Source of the DNA: Viola odorata
Taxonomy: Eukaryota > Streptophyta > Magnoliopsida > Malpighiales > Violaceae
Length of the DNA stretch: 64,000 nt
Assembly: GCA_963691705.1 (NCBI GenBank)
Contig: OY829543.1
Location: 28,543,523-28,607,522, forward strand
Direction: 5' to 3'
In this document: positions 9,201 to 21,854 of the stretch, piece by piece
How the letters are laid out: each line of letters opens with the position of its first letter
Position numbering within the stretch: position 1 is the stretch's first letter
Position numbers and translations under genes: made by a program
Notes under the pieces: generated by a model
The model's database searches: none
The model's input: only the letters and a program-made list of their open reading frames with translations
What the model was told of the DNA's origin: nothing

Positions 9201-11947
9201 AAGTCTACAGACTTATTTTCACATCATCGCTTTGAATTACCTTTTAGTAATTTTCCAACCCTTTTCCATAGTGCTTATGCATATCTCTCCTATGTAGGTA
9301 CTTTGTGTTACATTCGCAAAGGAATGGAGCCCGCAGATTCGAGGACGAATCCATTTGAAGAGGGAGGAGATGATACGAACATGAGGGCTCTCACTCGTAT
9401 CCACGTGAAGACCTCATGGATAGGCCGCGCAAGCCATGAGGAATGCCGCGCCAAGTCCTCGCAAACCATGAAGACATGCGTGCACCAGGCGCGCCAACCC
9501 TAGCATCCCATGAAGTCCCCGCGCCTAAGCCATCCGAGGCCTTGCGGTAGCTCTCCAAGCCAATCTCTTCAAGCCCGCGGTCAAGGCCTTAAGTGAAGGG
9601 TGGTTTAGGGTTATTTCATGTAATAATTCCCAAGCCTACTCTTCGCCCATGGGAGAAAATTCCTTGTGTTTTGAAGTCTACAGACTTATTTTCCCATCAT
9701 CGCTTTGAGTTACCTTTTAGTTATTTTCCAACTCTTTTCCATAGTGCTGATGCATATCTCTTCTATGTAGGTACTTTGTCTGACATTCGCAAAGGAATGG
9801 AGTGCGCAGATTCGAGAACGAATCTATTTGAAGAGGGAGTAGATGATACGAACATGAGGGCTCTCACTCGTATCCACGTGAAGACCTCACGGATAGGCCG
9901 CGCCAGCCGTGAGGAATGCCGCGCCAAGTCCTCGCAAACCATGAAGTCATGCGCACACCAGGCGCACCAACCCTAGCATCCCATGCCCCACGCCTAAGCC
10001 ATCCGAGGCCTTGCGCTAGCTCTCCAAGCCAATCTCTTCAAGCCCGCGGTCAAAGGTTTAAGTGAAGGGTGGTTTAGGGTTATTTCATGTAATAATTCCC
10101 AAGCCTACTCTTCGCCCATGGGAGAAAATTCCTTGTCTTTTGAAGTCTACAGACTTATTTTCACATCATCGCTTTGAGTTACCTTTTAGTTATTTTCCAA
10201 CTCTTTTCCATAGTACTGATGCATATCTCTCCTATGTAGGTACTATGTGTGACATTCGCAAAGGAATGGAGCGCGCAGATTCGAGGACGAATCCATTTGA
10301 TGAGGGAGGAGATGATACGAGCATGAGGGCTCTCACTCGTATCCACGTGAAGACCTCATGGATAGGCCGCGCAAGACATGAGGAATGTCGGGCCAAGTCC
10401 TCGCAAACCATGAAGACATGCGCGCACCTGGCGCGCAACCTTAGTATCCCATGAAGTCCCCGCGCCTAAGCCATCCGAGACCTTGCGCTAGCTCTCCAAG
10501 CCAATCTCTTCAAGCCCGCGGTCAAGGCCTTAAGTAAAGGGTAGTTTAGGTTTATTTCATGTAATAATTCCCAAGCCTACTCTTCGCCCATGGGAGAAAA
10601 ATCCTTGTCTTTTGAAGTCTACAGACTTATTTTCACATCATCGCTTTGAATTACCTTTTAGTAATTTTCCAACCCTTTTCCATAGTGCTTATGCATATCT
10701 CTCCTATGTAGGTACTTTGTGTTACATTCGCAAAGGAATGGAGCTCGCAGATTCGAGGACGAATCCATTTGAAGAGGGAGGAGATGATACGAACATGAGG
10801 GCTCTCACTCGTATCCACGTGAAGACCTCATGGATAGGCCGCGCAAGACATGAGGAATGTCGGGCCAAGTCCTCGCAAACCATGAAGACATGCGCGCACC
10901 TGGCGCGCAACCTTAGTATCCCATGAAGTCCCCGCGCCTAAGCCATCCGAGACCTTGCGCTAGCTCTCCAAGCCAATCTCTTCAAGCCCGCGGTCAAGGC
11001 CTTAAGTAAAGGGTAGTTTAGGTTTATTTCATGTAATAATTCCCAAGCCTACTCTTCGCCCATGGGAGAAAAATCCTTGTCTTTTGAAGTCTACAGACTT
11101 ATTTTCACATCATCGCTTTGAATTACCTTTTAGTAATTTTCCAACCCTTTTCCATAGTGCTTATGCATATCTCTCCTATGTAGGTACTTTGTGTTACATT
11201 CGCAAAGGAATGGAGCCCGCAGATTCGAGGACGAATCCATTTGAAGAGGGAGGAGATGATACGAACATGAGGGCTCTCACTCGTATCCACGTGAAGACCT
11301 CATGGATAGGCCGCGCAAGCCATGAGGAATGCCGCGCCAAGTCCTCGCAAACCATGAAGACATGCGTGCACCAGGCGCGCCAACCCTAGCATCCTATGAA
11401 GTCCCCGCGCCTAAGCCATCCGAGGCCTTGCGGTAGCTCTCCAAGCCAATCTCTTCAAGCCCGCGGTCAAGGCCTTAAGTGAAGGGTGGTTTAGGGTTAT
11501 TTCATGTAATAATTCCCAAGCCTACTCTTCGCCCATGGGAGAAAATTCCTTGTGTTTTGAAGTCTACAGACTTATTTTCCCATCATCGCTTTGAGTTACC
11601 TTTTAGTTATTTTCCAACTCTTTTCCATAGTGCTGATGCATATCTCTTCTATGTAGGTACTTTGTGTGACATTCGCAAAGGAATGGAGCGCGCAGATTCG
11701 AGAACGAATCTATTTGAAGAGGGAGTAGATGATACGAACATGAGGGCTCTCACTCGTATCCACGTGAAGACCTCACGGATAGGCCGCGCCAGCCGTGAGG
11801 AATGCCGCGCCAAGTCCTCGCAAACCATGAAGTCATGCGCGCACCAGGCGCACCAACCCTAGCATCCCATGCCCCACGCCTAAGCCATCCGAGGCCTTGC
11901 GCTAGCTCTCCAAGCCAATCTCTTCAAGCCCGCGGTCAAAGCTTTAA
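6289..11947 (+). repeat. 12-mer HOR, copy 1 (5659 bp)
   Basis: Order: A, C/A, C, B', B, A, C, B, A, C/A, C, B, made of a pentamer, a trimer and a tetramer. Marks that recur exactly 5659 bp downstream are GGAAAGGAGCGCG with ACGAAGATGAGG in the B' at 7706, GTCCCCACGTCTAAGCC after it, GCCCACGGGAG at 8179 (loss of CCATGG), and CCATAAAGAC at 8648. Confidence 0.87.
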
Positions 11948-14900
11948 GTGAAGGGTGGTTTAGGGTTATTTCATGTAATAATTCCCAAGCCTACTCTTCG
12001 CCCATGGGAGAAAATTCCTTGTCTTTTGAAGTCTACAGACTTATTTTCACATCATCGCTTTGAGTTACCTTTTAGTTATTTTCCAACTCTTTTCCATAGT
12101 ACTGATGCATATCTCTCCTATGTAGGTACTATGTGTGACATTCGCAAAGGAATGGAGCGCGCAGATTCGAGGACGAATCCATTTGATGAGGGAGGAGATG
12201 ATACGAGCATGAGGGCTCTCACTCGTATCCACGTGAAGACCTCATGGATAGGCCGCGCAAGACATGAGGAATGTCGGGCCAAGTCCTCGCAAACCATGAA
12301 GACATGCGCGCACCTGGCGCGCAACCTTAGTATCCCATGAAGTCCCCGCGCCTAAGCCATCCGAGACCTTGCGCTAGCTCTCCAAGCCAATCTCTTCAAG
12401 CCCGCGGTCAAGGCCTTAAGTAAAGGGTAGTTTAGGTTTATTTCATGTAATAATTCCCAAGCCTACTCTTCGCCCATGGGAGAAAAATCCTTGTCTTTTG
12501 AAGTCTACAGACTTATTTTCACATCATCGCTTTGAATTACCTTTTAGTAATTTTCCAACCCTTTTCCATAGTGCTTATGCATATCTCTCCTATGTAGGTA
12601 CTTTGTGTTACATTCGCAAAGGAATGGAGCCCGCAGATTCGAGGACGAATCCATTTGAAGAGGGAGGAGATGATACGAACATGAGGGCTCTCACTCGTAT
12701 CCACGTGAAGACCTCATGGATAGGCCGCGCAAGACATGAGGAATGTCGGGCCAAGTCCTCGCAAACCATGAAGACATGCGCGCACCTGGCGCGCAACCTT
12801 AGTATCCCATGAAGTCCCCGCGCCTAAGCCATCCGAGACCTTGCGCTAGCTCTCCAAGCCAATCTCTTCAAGCCCGCGGTCAAGGCCTTAAGTAAAGGGT
12901 AGTTTAGGTTTATTTCATGTAATAATTCCCAAGCCTACTCTTCGCCCATGGGAGAAAAATCCTTGTCTTTTGAAGTCTACAGACTTATTTTCACATCATC
13001 GCTTTGAATTACCTTTTAGTAATTTTCCAACCCTTTTCCATAGTGCTTATGCATATCTCTCCTATGTAGGTACTTTGTGTTACATTCGCAAAGGAATGGA
13101 GCCCGCAGATTCGAGGACGAATCCATTTGAAGAGGGAGGAGATGATACGAACATGAGGGCTCTCACTCGTATCCACGTGAAGACCTCATGGATAGGCCGC
13201 GCAAGCCATGAGGAATGCCGAGCCAAGTCCTCGCAAACCATGAAGACATGCGTGCACCAGGCGCGCCAACCCTAGCATCCCATGAAGTCCCCGCGCCTAA
13301 GCCATCCGAGGCCTTGCGGTAGCTCTCCAAGCCAATCTCTTCAAGCCCGCGGTCAAGGCCTTAAGTGAAGGGTGGTTTAGGGTTATTTCATGTAATAATT
13401 CCCAAGCCTACTCTTCGCCCATGGGAGAAAATTCCTTGTGTTTTGAAGTCTACAGACTTATTTTCCCATCATCGCTTTGAGTTACCTTTTAGTTATTTTC
13501 CAACTCTTTTCCATAGTACTGATGCATATCTCTTCTATATAGGTACTTTGTGTGACATTCGCAAAGGAAAGGAGCGCGCAGATTCGAGAACGAATCTATT
13601 TGAAGAGGGAGTAGATGATACGAAGATGAGGGCTCTCACTCGTATCCACGTGAAGACCTCACGGATAGGCCGCGCCAACCGTGAGGAATGCCGCGCTAAG
13701 TCCTCGCAAACCATGAAGTCATGCGCGCACCAGGCGCGCCAACCCTAGCATCCCATGAAGTCCCCACGTCTAAGCCATCCGAGGCCTTGCGCTAGCTCTC
13801 CAAGCCAATCTCTTCAAGCCCGCGGTCAAAGCCTTAAGTGAAGGGTGGTTTAGGGTTATTTCATGTAATAATTCCCAAGCCTACTCTTCGCCCACGGGAG
13901 AAAATTCCTTGTGTTTTGAAGTCTACAGACTTATTTTCCCATCATCGCTTTGAGTTACCTTTTAGTTATTTTCCAACTCTTTTCCATAGTGCTGATGCAT
14001 ATCTCTTCTATGTAGGTACTTTGTGTGACATTCGCAAAGGAATGGAGCGCGCAGATTCGAGAACGAATCTATTTGAAGAGGGAGTAGATGATACGAACAT
14101 GAGGGCTCTCACTCGTATCCACGTGAAGACCTCACGGATAGGCCGCGCCAGCCGTGAGGAATGCCGCGCCAAGTCCTCGCAAACCATGAAGTCATGCGAG
14201 CACCAGGCGCACCAACCCTAGCATCCCATGCCCCACGCCTAAGCCATCCGAGGCCTTGCGCTAGCTCTCCAAGCCAATCTCTTCAAGCCCGCGGTCAAAG
14301 CTTTAAGTGAAGGGTGGTTTAGGGTTATTTCATGTAATAATTCCCAAGCCTACTCTTCGCCCATGGGAGAAAATTCCTTGTCTTTTGAAGTCTACAGACT
14401 TATTTTCACATCATCGCTTTGAGTTACCTTTTAGTTATTTTCCAACTCTTTTCCATAGTACTGATGCATATCTCTCCTATGTAGGTACTATGTGTGACAT
14501 TCGCAAAGGAATGGAGCGCGCAGATTCGAGGACGAATCCATTTGATGAGGGAGGAGATGATACGAGCATGAGGGCTCTCACTCGTATCCACGTGAAGACC
14601 TCATGGATAGGCCGCGCAAGACATGAGGAATGTCGGGCCAAGTCCTCGCAAACCATAAAGACATGCGCGCACCTGGCGCGCAACCTTAGTATCCCATGAA
14701 GTCCCCGCGCCTAAGCCATCCGAGACCTTGCGCTAGCTCTCCAAGCCAATCTCTTCAAGCCCGCGGTCAAGGCCTTAACTAAAGGGTAGTTTAGGTTTAT
14801 TTCATGTAATAATTCCCAAGCCTACTCTTCGCCCATGGGAGAAAAATCCTTGTCTTTTGAAGTCTACAGACTTATTTTCACATCATCGCTTTGAATTACC

Positions 14901-15251
14901 TTTTAGTAATTTTCCAACCCTTTTCCATAGTGCTTATGCATATCTCTCCTATGTAGGTACTTTGTGTTACATTCGCAAAGGAATGGAGCCCGAAGATTCG
15001 AGGACGAATCCATTTGAAGAGGGAGGAGATGATACGAACATGAGGGCTCTCACTCGTATCCACGTGAAGACCTCATGGATAGGCCGCGCAAGCCATGAGG
15101 AATGCCGCGCCAAGTCCTCGCAAACCATGAAGACATGCGTGCACCAGGCGCGCCCACCCTAGCATCCCATGAAGTCCCCGCGCCTAAGCCATCCGAGGCC
15201 TTGCGGTAGCTCTCCAAGCCAATCTCTTCAAGCCCGCGGTCAAGGCCTTAA
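11948..15251 (+). repeat. 12-mer HOR, partial copy 2 (first 7 monomers)
   Basis: It repeats the first seven monomers of 6289-11947 with all four private marks at a constant offset of 5659 bp, then leaves that order at 15252. Copy-specific changes include GCCGAGCC and CGCGCTAAG for GCCGCGCC and CGCGCCAAG, and CTTAACTAAAG at 14779. It overlaps the start of the domain II octamer, so domain II grew out of this copy. Confidence 0.83.
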
Positions 15252-16197
15252 GTGAAGAGTGGTTTAGGGTTATTTCATGTAATAATTCCCAAGCCTACTC
15301 TTCACCCATGGGAGAAAATTCCTTGTGTTTCGAAGTCTACAGACTTATTTTCCCATCATCGCTTTGAGTTACGTTTTAGTTATTTTCCAACTTTTTTCCA
15401 TAGTGCTGATGCATATCTCTTCTATGTAGGTACTTTGTGTGACATTCGCAAAGGAATGGAGCGCGCAGATTCGAGAACGAATCTATTTGAAGAGGGAGTA
15501 GATGATACGAACATGAGGGCTCTCACTCGTATCCACGTGAAGACCTCACGGATAGGCCGCGCCAGCCGTGAGGAATGCCGCGCCAAGTCCTCGCAAACCA
15601 TGAAGTCATGCGCGCACCAGGCGCGCCAACCCTAGCATCCCATGAAGTCCCCACGCCTAAGCCATCCGAGGCCTTGCGCTAGCTCTCCAAGCCAATCTCT
15701 TCAAGCCCGCGGTCAAGGCCTTAAGTGAAGGGTGGTTTAGGGTTATTTCATGTAATAATTCCCAAGCCTACTCTTCGCCCATGGGAGAAAATTCCTTGTG
15801 TTTTGAAGTCTACAGACTTATTTTCCCATCATCGCTTTGAGTTACCTTTTAGTTATTTTCCAACTCTTTTCCATAGTGCTGATGCATATCTCTTCTATAT
15901 AGGTACTTTGTGTGACATTCGCAAAGGAATGGAGCGCGCAGATTCGCGAACGAATCTATTTGAAGAGGGAGTAGATGATACGAACATGAGGGCTCTCACT
16001 CGTATCCACGTGAAGACCTCACGGATAGGCCGCGCCAGCCGTGAGGAATGCCGCGCCAAGTCCTCGCAAACCATGAAGTCATGCGCGCACCAGGCGCGCC
16101 AACCCTAGCATCCCATGAAGTCCCCACGCCTAAGCCATCCGAGGCCTTGCGCTAGCTCTCCAAGCCAATCTCTTCAAGCCCGCGGTCAAATCCTTAA

Positions 16198-16670
16198 GTG
16201 AAGGGTGGTTTAGGGTTATTTCATGTAATAATTCCCAAGCCTACTCTTCGCCCATGGGAGAAAATTCCTTGTATTTTGAAGTCTACAGACTTATTTTCCC
16301 ATCATCGCTTTGAGTTACGCTTTAGTTATTTTCCAACTTTTTTCCATAGTGCTGATGCATATCTCTTCTATGTAGGTACTTTGTGTGACATTCGCAAAGG
16401 AATGGAGCGCGCAGATTCGAGAATGAATCCATTTGAAGAGGGAGTAGATGATACGAGCATGAGGGCTCTCACTTGTATCCACGTGAAGACCTCACGGATA
16501 GGCTGCGCCAGCCGTGAGGAATGCCGCGCCAAGTCCTCGCAAACCATGAAGTCATGCGCTCACCAGGCGCGCCAACCCTAGCATCCCATGAAGTCCCCAC
16601 GCCTAAGCCATCCGAGGCCTTGCGCTAGCTATCCAAGCCAATCTCTTCAAGCCCGCGGTCAAAGCCTTAA
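16198..16670 (+). repeat. Reference class B'' monomer (473 bp)
   Basis: B-like, with a block of its own: CAAATCCTTAAG lead-in, TTGTATTTTG, TTACGCTTTAG, CAACTTTTTTCC, GAGAATGAATCC, ACGAGCATG, CACTTGTATCC and GGCTGCGCC. ACGAAT to ATGAAT, CACTCG to CACTTG and GGCCGC to GGCTGC read as C-to-T changes, two of them at CpG. Copies or part-copies are at 19972, 24219, 28467, 31767, 38843, 42617 and 46396. Confidence 0.83.
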
Positions 16671-17142
16671 GTGAAGGGTGGTTTAGGGTTATTTCATGTA
16701 ATAATTCCCAAGCCTACTCTTCGCCCATGGGAGAAAAATCCTTGTCTTTTGAAGTCTACAGACGTATTTTCACATCATCGCTTTGAATTACCTTTTAGTT
16801 ATTTTCCAATCCTTTTCCATAGTGCTGATGCATATCTCTCCTATGTAGGTACTTTGTGTGACATTCGCAAAGGAATGGAGCCCGCAGATTCGAGGACAAA
16901 TCCATTTGAAGAGGAGGAGATGATACGAACATGAGGGCTCTCACTCGTATCCACGTGAAGACCTCATGGATAGGCCGCGCAAGCCATGAGGAATGTCGCG
17001 CCAAGTCCTCGCAAAGCATGAAGACATGCGTGCACCAGGCGCGGCAACCCTAGCATCCCATGAAGTCCCCGCGCCTAAGCCATCCGAGGCCTTGCGGTAG
17101 CTCTCCAAGCCAATCTCTTCAAGCCCGCGGTCAAGGCCTTAT
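16671..17142 (+). repeat. Dfs monomer: class D with a 1-bp deletion (472 bp)
   Basis: GAAGAGGGAGGAGATG has become GAAGAGGAGGAGATG near 16911-16916, and GTCTACAGACTT has become GTCTACAGACGT. The deletion shifts the chance frame, yet it is copied faithfully at 20445, 28940 and 32240. That argues strongly against coding. Confidence 0.88.
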
Positions 17143-18080
17143 GTGAAGGGTGGTTTAGGGTTATTTCATGTAATAATTCCCAAGCCTACTCTTCGCCCAT
17201 GGGAGAAAATTCCTTGTGTTTTGAAGTCTACAGACTTATTTTCCCATCATCGCTTTGAGTTACCTTTTAGTTATTTTCCAACTCTTTTCCATAGTGCTGA
17301 TGCATATCTCTTCTATGTGGGTACTTTGTGTGACATTCGCAAAGGAATGGAGCGCGCAGATTCGAGAACGAATCTATTTGAAGAGGGAGTAGATGATACG
17401 AACATGAGGGCTCTCACTCGTATCCACGTGAAGACCTCACGGATAGGCCGCGCCAGCCGTGAGGAATGCCGCGCCAAGTCCTCGCAAACCATGGAGTCAT
17501 GCGCGCACCAGGCGCACCAACCCTAGCATCCCATGCCCCACGCCTAAGCCATCCGAGGCCTTGCGCTAGCTCTCCAAGCCAATCTCTTCAAGCCCGCGGT
17601 CAAAGCTTTAAGTGAAGGGTGGTTTAGGGTTATTTCATGTAATAATTCCCAAGCCTACTCTTCGCCCATGGGAGAAAATTCCTTGTCTTTTGAAGTCTAC
17701 AGACTTATTTTCACATCATCGCTTTGAGTTACCTTTTAGTTATTTTCCAACTCTTTTCCATAGTGCTGATGCATATCTCTTCTATGTAGGTACTTTGTGT
17801 GACATTCGCAAAGGAATGGAGCGCGCAGATTCGAGAACGAATCTATTTGAAGAGGGAGTAGATGATACGAACATGAGGGCTCTCACTCGTATCCACGTGA
17901 AGACCTCACGGATAGGCCGCGCCAGCCGTGAGGAATGCCACGCCAAGTCCTCGCAAACCATGAAGTCATGCGCGCACCAGGCGCACCAACCCTAGCATCC
18001 CATGCCCCACGCCTAAGCCATCCGAGGCCTTGCGCTAGCTCTCCAAGCCAATCTCTTCAAGCCCGCGGTCAAAGCTTTAA

Positions 18081-21000
18081 GTGAAGGGTGGTTTAGGGTT
18101 ATTTCATGTAATAATTCCCAAGCCTACTCTTCGCCCATGGGAGAAAATTCCTTGTCTTTTGAAGTCTACAGACTTATTTTCACATCATCGCTTTGAGTTA
18201 CCTTTTAGTTATTTTCCAACTCTTTTCCATAGTACTGATGCATATCTCTCCTATGTAGGTACTATGTGTGACATTCGCAAAGGAATGGAGCGCGCAGATT
18301 CGAGGACGAATCCATTTGATGAGGGAGGAGATGATACGAGCATGAGGGCTCTCACTCGTATCCACGTGAAGACCTCATGGATAGGCCGCGCAAGACATGA
18401 GGAATGTCGGGCCAAGTCCTCGCAAACCATAAAGACATGCGCGCACCTGGCGCGCAACCTTAGTATCCCATGAAGTCCCCGCGCCTAAGCCATCCGAGAC
18501 CTTGCGCTAGCTCTCCAAGCCAATCTCTTCAAGCCCGCGGTCAAGGCCTTAACTAAAGGGTAGTTTAGGTTTATTTCATGTAATAATTCCCAAGCCTACT
18601 CTTCGCCCATGGGAGAAAAATCCTTGTCTTTTGAAGTCTACAGACTTATTTTCACATCATCGCTTTGAATTACCTTTTAGTAATTTTCCAACCCTTTTCC
18701 ATAGTGCTTATGCATATCTCTCCTATGTAGGTACTTTGTGTTACATTCGCAAAGGAATGGAGCCCGAAGATTCGAGGACGAATCCATTTGAAGAGGGAGG
18801 AGATGATACGAACATGAGGGCTCTCACTCGTATCCACGTGAAGACCTCATGGATAGGCCGCGCAAGCCATGAGGAATGCCGCGCCAAGTCCTCGCAAACC
18901 ATGAAGACATGCGTGCACCAGGCGCGCCCACCCTAGCATCCCATGAAGTCCCCGCGCCTAAGCCATCCGAGGCCTTGCGGTAGCTCTCCAAGCCAATCTC
19001 TTCAAGCCCGCGGTCAAGGCCTTAAGTGAAGAGTGGTTTAGGGTTATTTCATGTAATAATTCCCAAGCCTACTCTTCACCCATGGGAGAAAATTCCTTGT
19101 GTTTCGAAGTCTACAGACTTATTTTCCCATCATCGCTTTGAGTTACGTTTTAGTTATTTTCCAACTTTTTTCCATAGTGCTGATGCATATCTCTTCTATG
19201 TAGGTACTTTGTGTGACATTCGCAAAGGAATGGAGCGCGCAGATTCGAGAACGAATCTATTTGAAGAGGGAGTAGATGATACGAACATGAGGGCTCTCAC
19301 TCGTATCCACGTGAAGACCTCACGGATAGGCCGCGCCAGCCGTGAGGAATGCCGCGCCAAGTCCTCGCAAACCATGAAGTCATGCGCGCACCAGGCGCGC
19401 CAACCCTAGCATCCCATGAAGTCCCCACGCCTAAGCCATCCGAGGCCTTGCGCTAGCTCTCCAAGCCAATCTCTTCAAGCCCGCGGTCAAGGCCTTAAGT
19501 GAAGGGTGGTTTAGGGTTATTTCATGTAATAATTCCCAAGCCTACTCTTCGCCCATGGGAGAAAATTCCTTGTGTTTTGAAGTCTACAGACTTATTTTCC
19601 CATCATCGCTTTGAGTTACCTTTTAGTTATTTTCCAACTCTTTTCCATAGTGCTGATGCATATCTCTTCTATATAGGTACTTTGTGTGACATTCGCAAAG
19701 GAATGGAGCGCGCAGATTCGCGAACGAATCTATTTGAAGAGGGAGTAGATGATACGAACATGAGGGCTCTCACTCGTATCCACGTGAAGACCTCACGGAT
19801 AGGCCGCGCCAGCCGTGAGGAATGCCGCGCCAAGTCCTCGCAAACCATGAAGTCATGCGCGCACCAGGCGCGCCAACCCTAGCATCCCATGAAGTCCCCA
19901 CGCCTAAGCCATCCGAGGCCTTGCGCTAGCTCTCCAAGCCAATCTCTTCAAGCCCGCGGTCAAATCCTTAAGTGAAGGGTGGTTTAGGGTTATTTCATGT
20001 AATAATTCCCAAGCCTACTCTTCGCCCATGGGAGAAAATTCCTTGTATTTTGAAGTCTACAGACTTATTTTCCCATCATCGCTTTGAGTTACGCTTTAGT
20101 TATTTTCCAACTTTTTTCCATAGTGCTGATGCATATCTCTTCTATGTAGGTACTTTGTGTGACATTCGCAAAGGAATGGAGCGCGCAGATTCGAGAATGA
20201 ATCCATTTGAAGAGGGAGTAGATGATACGAGCATGAGGGCTCTCACTTGTATCCACGTGAAGACCTCACGGATAGGCTGCGCCAGCCGTGAGGAATGCCG
20301 CGCCAAGTCCTCGCAAACCATGAAGTCATGCGCTCACCAGGCGCGCCAACCCTAGCATCCCATGAAGTCCCCACGCCTAAGCCATCCGAGGCCTTGCGCT
20401 AGCTATCCAAGCCAATCTCTTCAAGCCCGCGGTCAAAGCCTTAAGTGAAGGGTGGTTTAGGGTTATTTCATGTAATAATTCCCAAGCCTACTCTTCGCCC
20501 ATGGGAGAAAAATCCTTGTCTTTTGAAGTCTACAGACGTATTTTCACATCATCGCTTTGAATTACCTTTTAGTTATTTTCCAACCCTTTTCCATAGTGCT
20601 GATGCATATCTCTCCTATGTAGGTACTTTGTGTGACATTCGCAAAGGAATGGAGCCCGCAGATTCGAGGACAAATCCATTTGAAGAGGAGGAGATGATAC
20701 GAACATGAGGGCTCTCACTCGTATCCACGTGAAGACCTCATGGATAGGCCGCGCAAGCCATGAGGAATGTCGCGCCAAGTCCTCGCAAAGCATGAAGACA
20801 TGCGTGCACCAGGCGCGGCAACCCTAGCATCCCATGAAGTCCCCGCGCCTAAGCCATCCGAGGCCTTGCGGTAGCTCTCCAAGCCAATCTCTTCAAGCCC
20901 GCGGTCAAGGCCTTATGTGAAGGGTGGTTTAGGGTTATTTCATGTAATAATTCCCAAGCCTACTCTTCGCCCATGGGAGAAAATTCCTTGTGTTTTGAAG

Positions 21001-21854
21001 TCTACAGACTTATTTTCCCATCATCGCTTTGAGTTACCTTTTAGTTATTTTCCAACTCTTTTCCATAGTGCTGATGCATATCTCTTCTATGTGGGTACTT
21101 TGTGTGACATTCGCAAAGGAATGGAGCGCGCAGATTCGAGAACGAATCTATTTGAAGAGGGAGTAGATGATACGAACATGAGGGCTCTCACTCGTATCCA
21201 CGTGAAGACCTCACGGATAGGCCGCGCCAGCCGTGAGGAATGCCGCGCCAAGTCCTCGCAAACCATGGAGTCATGCGCGCACCAGGCGCACCAACCCTAG
21301 CATCCCATGCCCCACGCCTAAGCCATCCGAGGCCTTGCGCTAGCTCTCCAAGCCAATCTCTTCAAGCCCGCGGTCAAAGCTTTAAGTGAAGGGTGGTTTA
21401 GGGTTATTTCATGTAATAATTCCCAAGCCTACTCTTCGCCCATGGGAGAAAATTCCTTGTCTTTTGAAGTCTACAGACTTATTTTCACATCATCGCTTTG
21501 AGTTACCTTTTAGTTATTTTCCAACTCTTTTCCATAGTGCTGATGCATATCTCTTCTATGTAGGTACTTTGTGTGACATTCGCAAAGGAATGGAGCGCGC
21601 AGATTCGAGAACGAATCTATTTGAAGAGGGAGTAGATGATACGAACATGAGGGCTCTCACTCGTATCCACGTGAAGACCTCACGGATAGGCCGCGCCAGC
21701 CGTGAGGAATGCCACGCCAAGTCCTCGCAAACCATGAAGTCATGCGCGCACCAGGCGCACCAACCCTAGCATCCCATGCCCCACGCCTAAGCCATCCGAG
21801 GCCTTGCGCTAGCTCTCCAAGCCAATCTCTTCAAGCCCGCGGTCAAAGCTTTAA
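18081..21854 (+). repeat. Octamer HOR, copy 2 (3774 bp)
   Basis: Direct tandem copy of 14307-18080. It carries the same 1-bp deletion in Dfs (20445), the same GTGGGTAC and CATGGAGTC in B (20917), and the same GCCACGCC in A/B (21386). Such similarity over 3.8 kb implies a very recent duplication, or an assembly artefact. Confidence 0.9.
19499..19971 (+). repeat. Reference class B' monomer (473 bp)
   Basis: Its body is class B, but it keeps CAGGCGCGCC (an 8-bp palindrome) and CATGAAGTCCCCACG, so it lacks the 4-bp deletion. This copy has CTATATAGG and the loop variant GATTCGCGAACGAATC. B' probably represents the undeleted state from which B arose. Other full B' copies are 15252, 15725, 27048, 36956, 45451, 51594 and 60561. 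Confidence 0.85.

Larger units (their letters stand above)
159..14306 (+). repeat. Array domain I: 30 monomers, 1886-bp tetramer HOR
   Basis: Monomer starts and classes: 159 A, 631 A, 1103 C/B', 1576 B, 2045 A, 2517 A, 2989 C/A, 3461 C, 3934 B, 4403 A, 4875 C/A, 5347 C, 5820 B, 6289 A, 6761 C/A, 7233 C, 7706 B', 8179 B, 8648 A, 9120 C, 9593 B, 10062 A, 10534 C/A, 11006 C, 11479 B, 11948 A, 12420 C/A, 12892 C, 13365 B', 13838 B. The core order is A, C/A, C, B (472+472+473+469 = 1886 bp). Trimer and pentamer variants come from loss of C/A or gain of B'. Class B here often has GGAGTGCGCAG where other B copies have GGAGCGCGCAG. Confidence 0.93.
14307..18080 (+). repeat. Octamer HOR, copy 1 (3774 bp)
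   Basis: Order: A, C, B', B', B'', Dfs, B, A/B. It is followed at once by a second octamer of the same length. Reading the two by eye I found one difference, T at 16810 against C at 20584. Confidence 0.9.
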
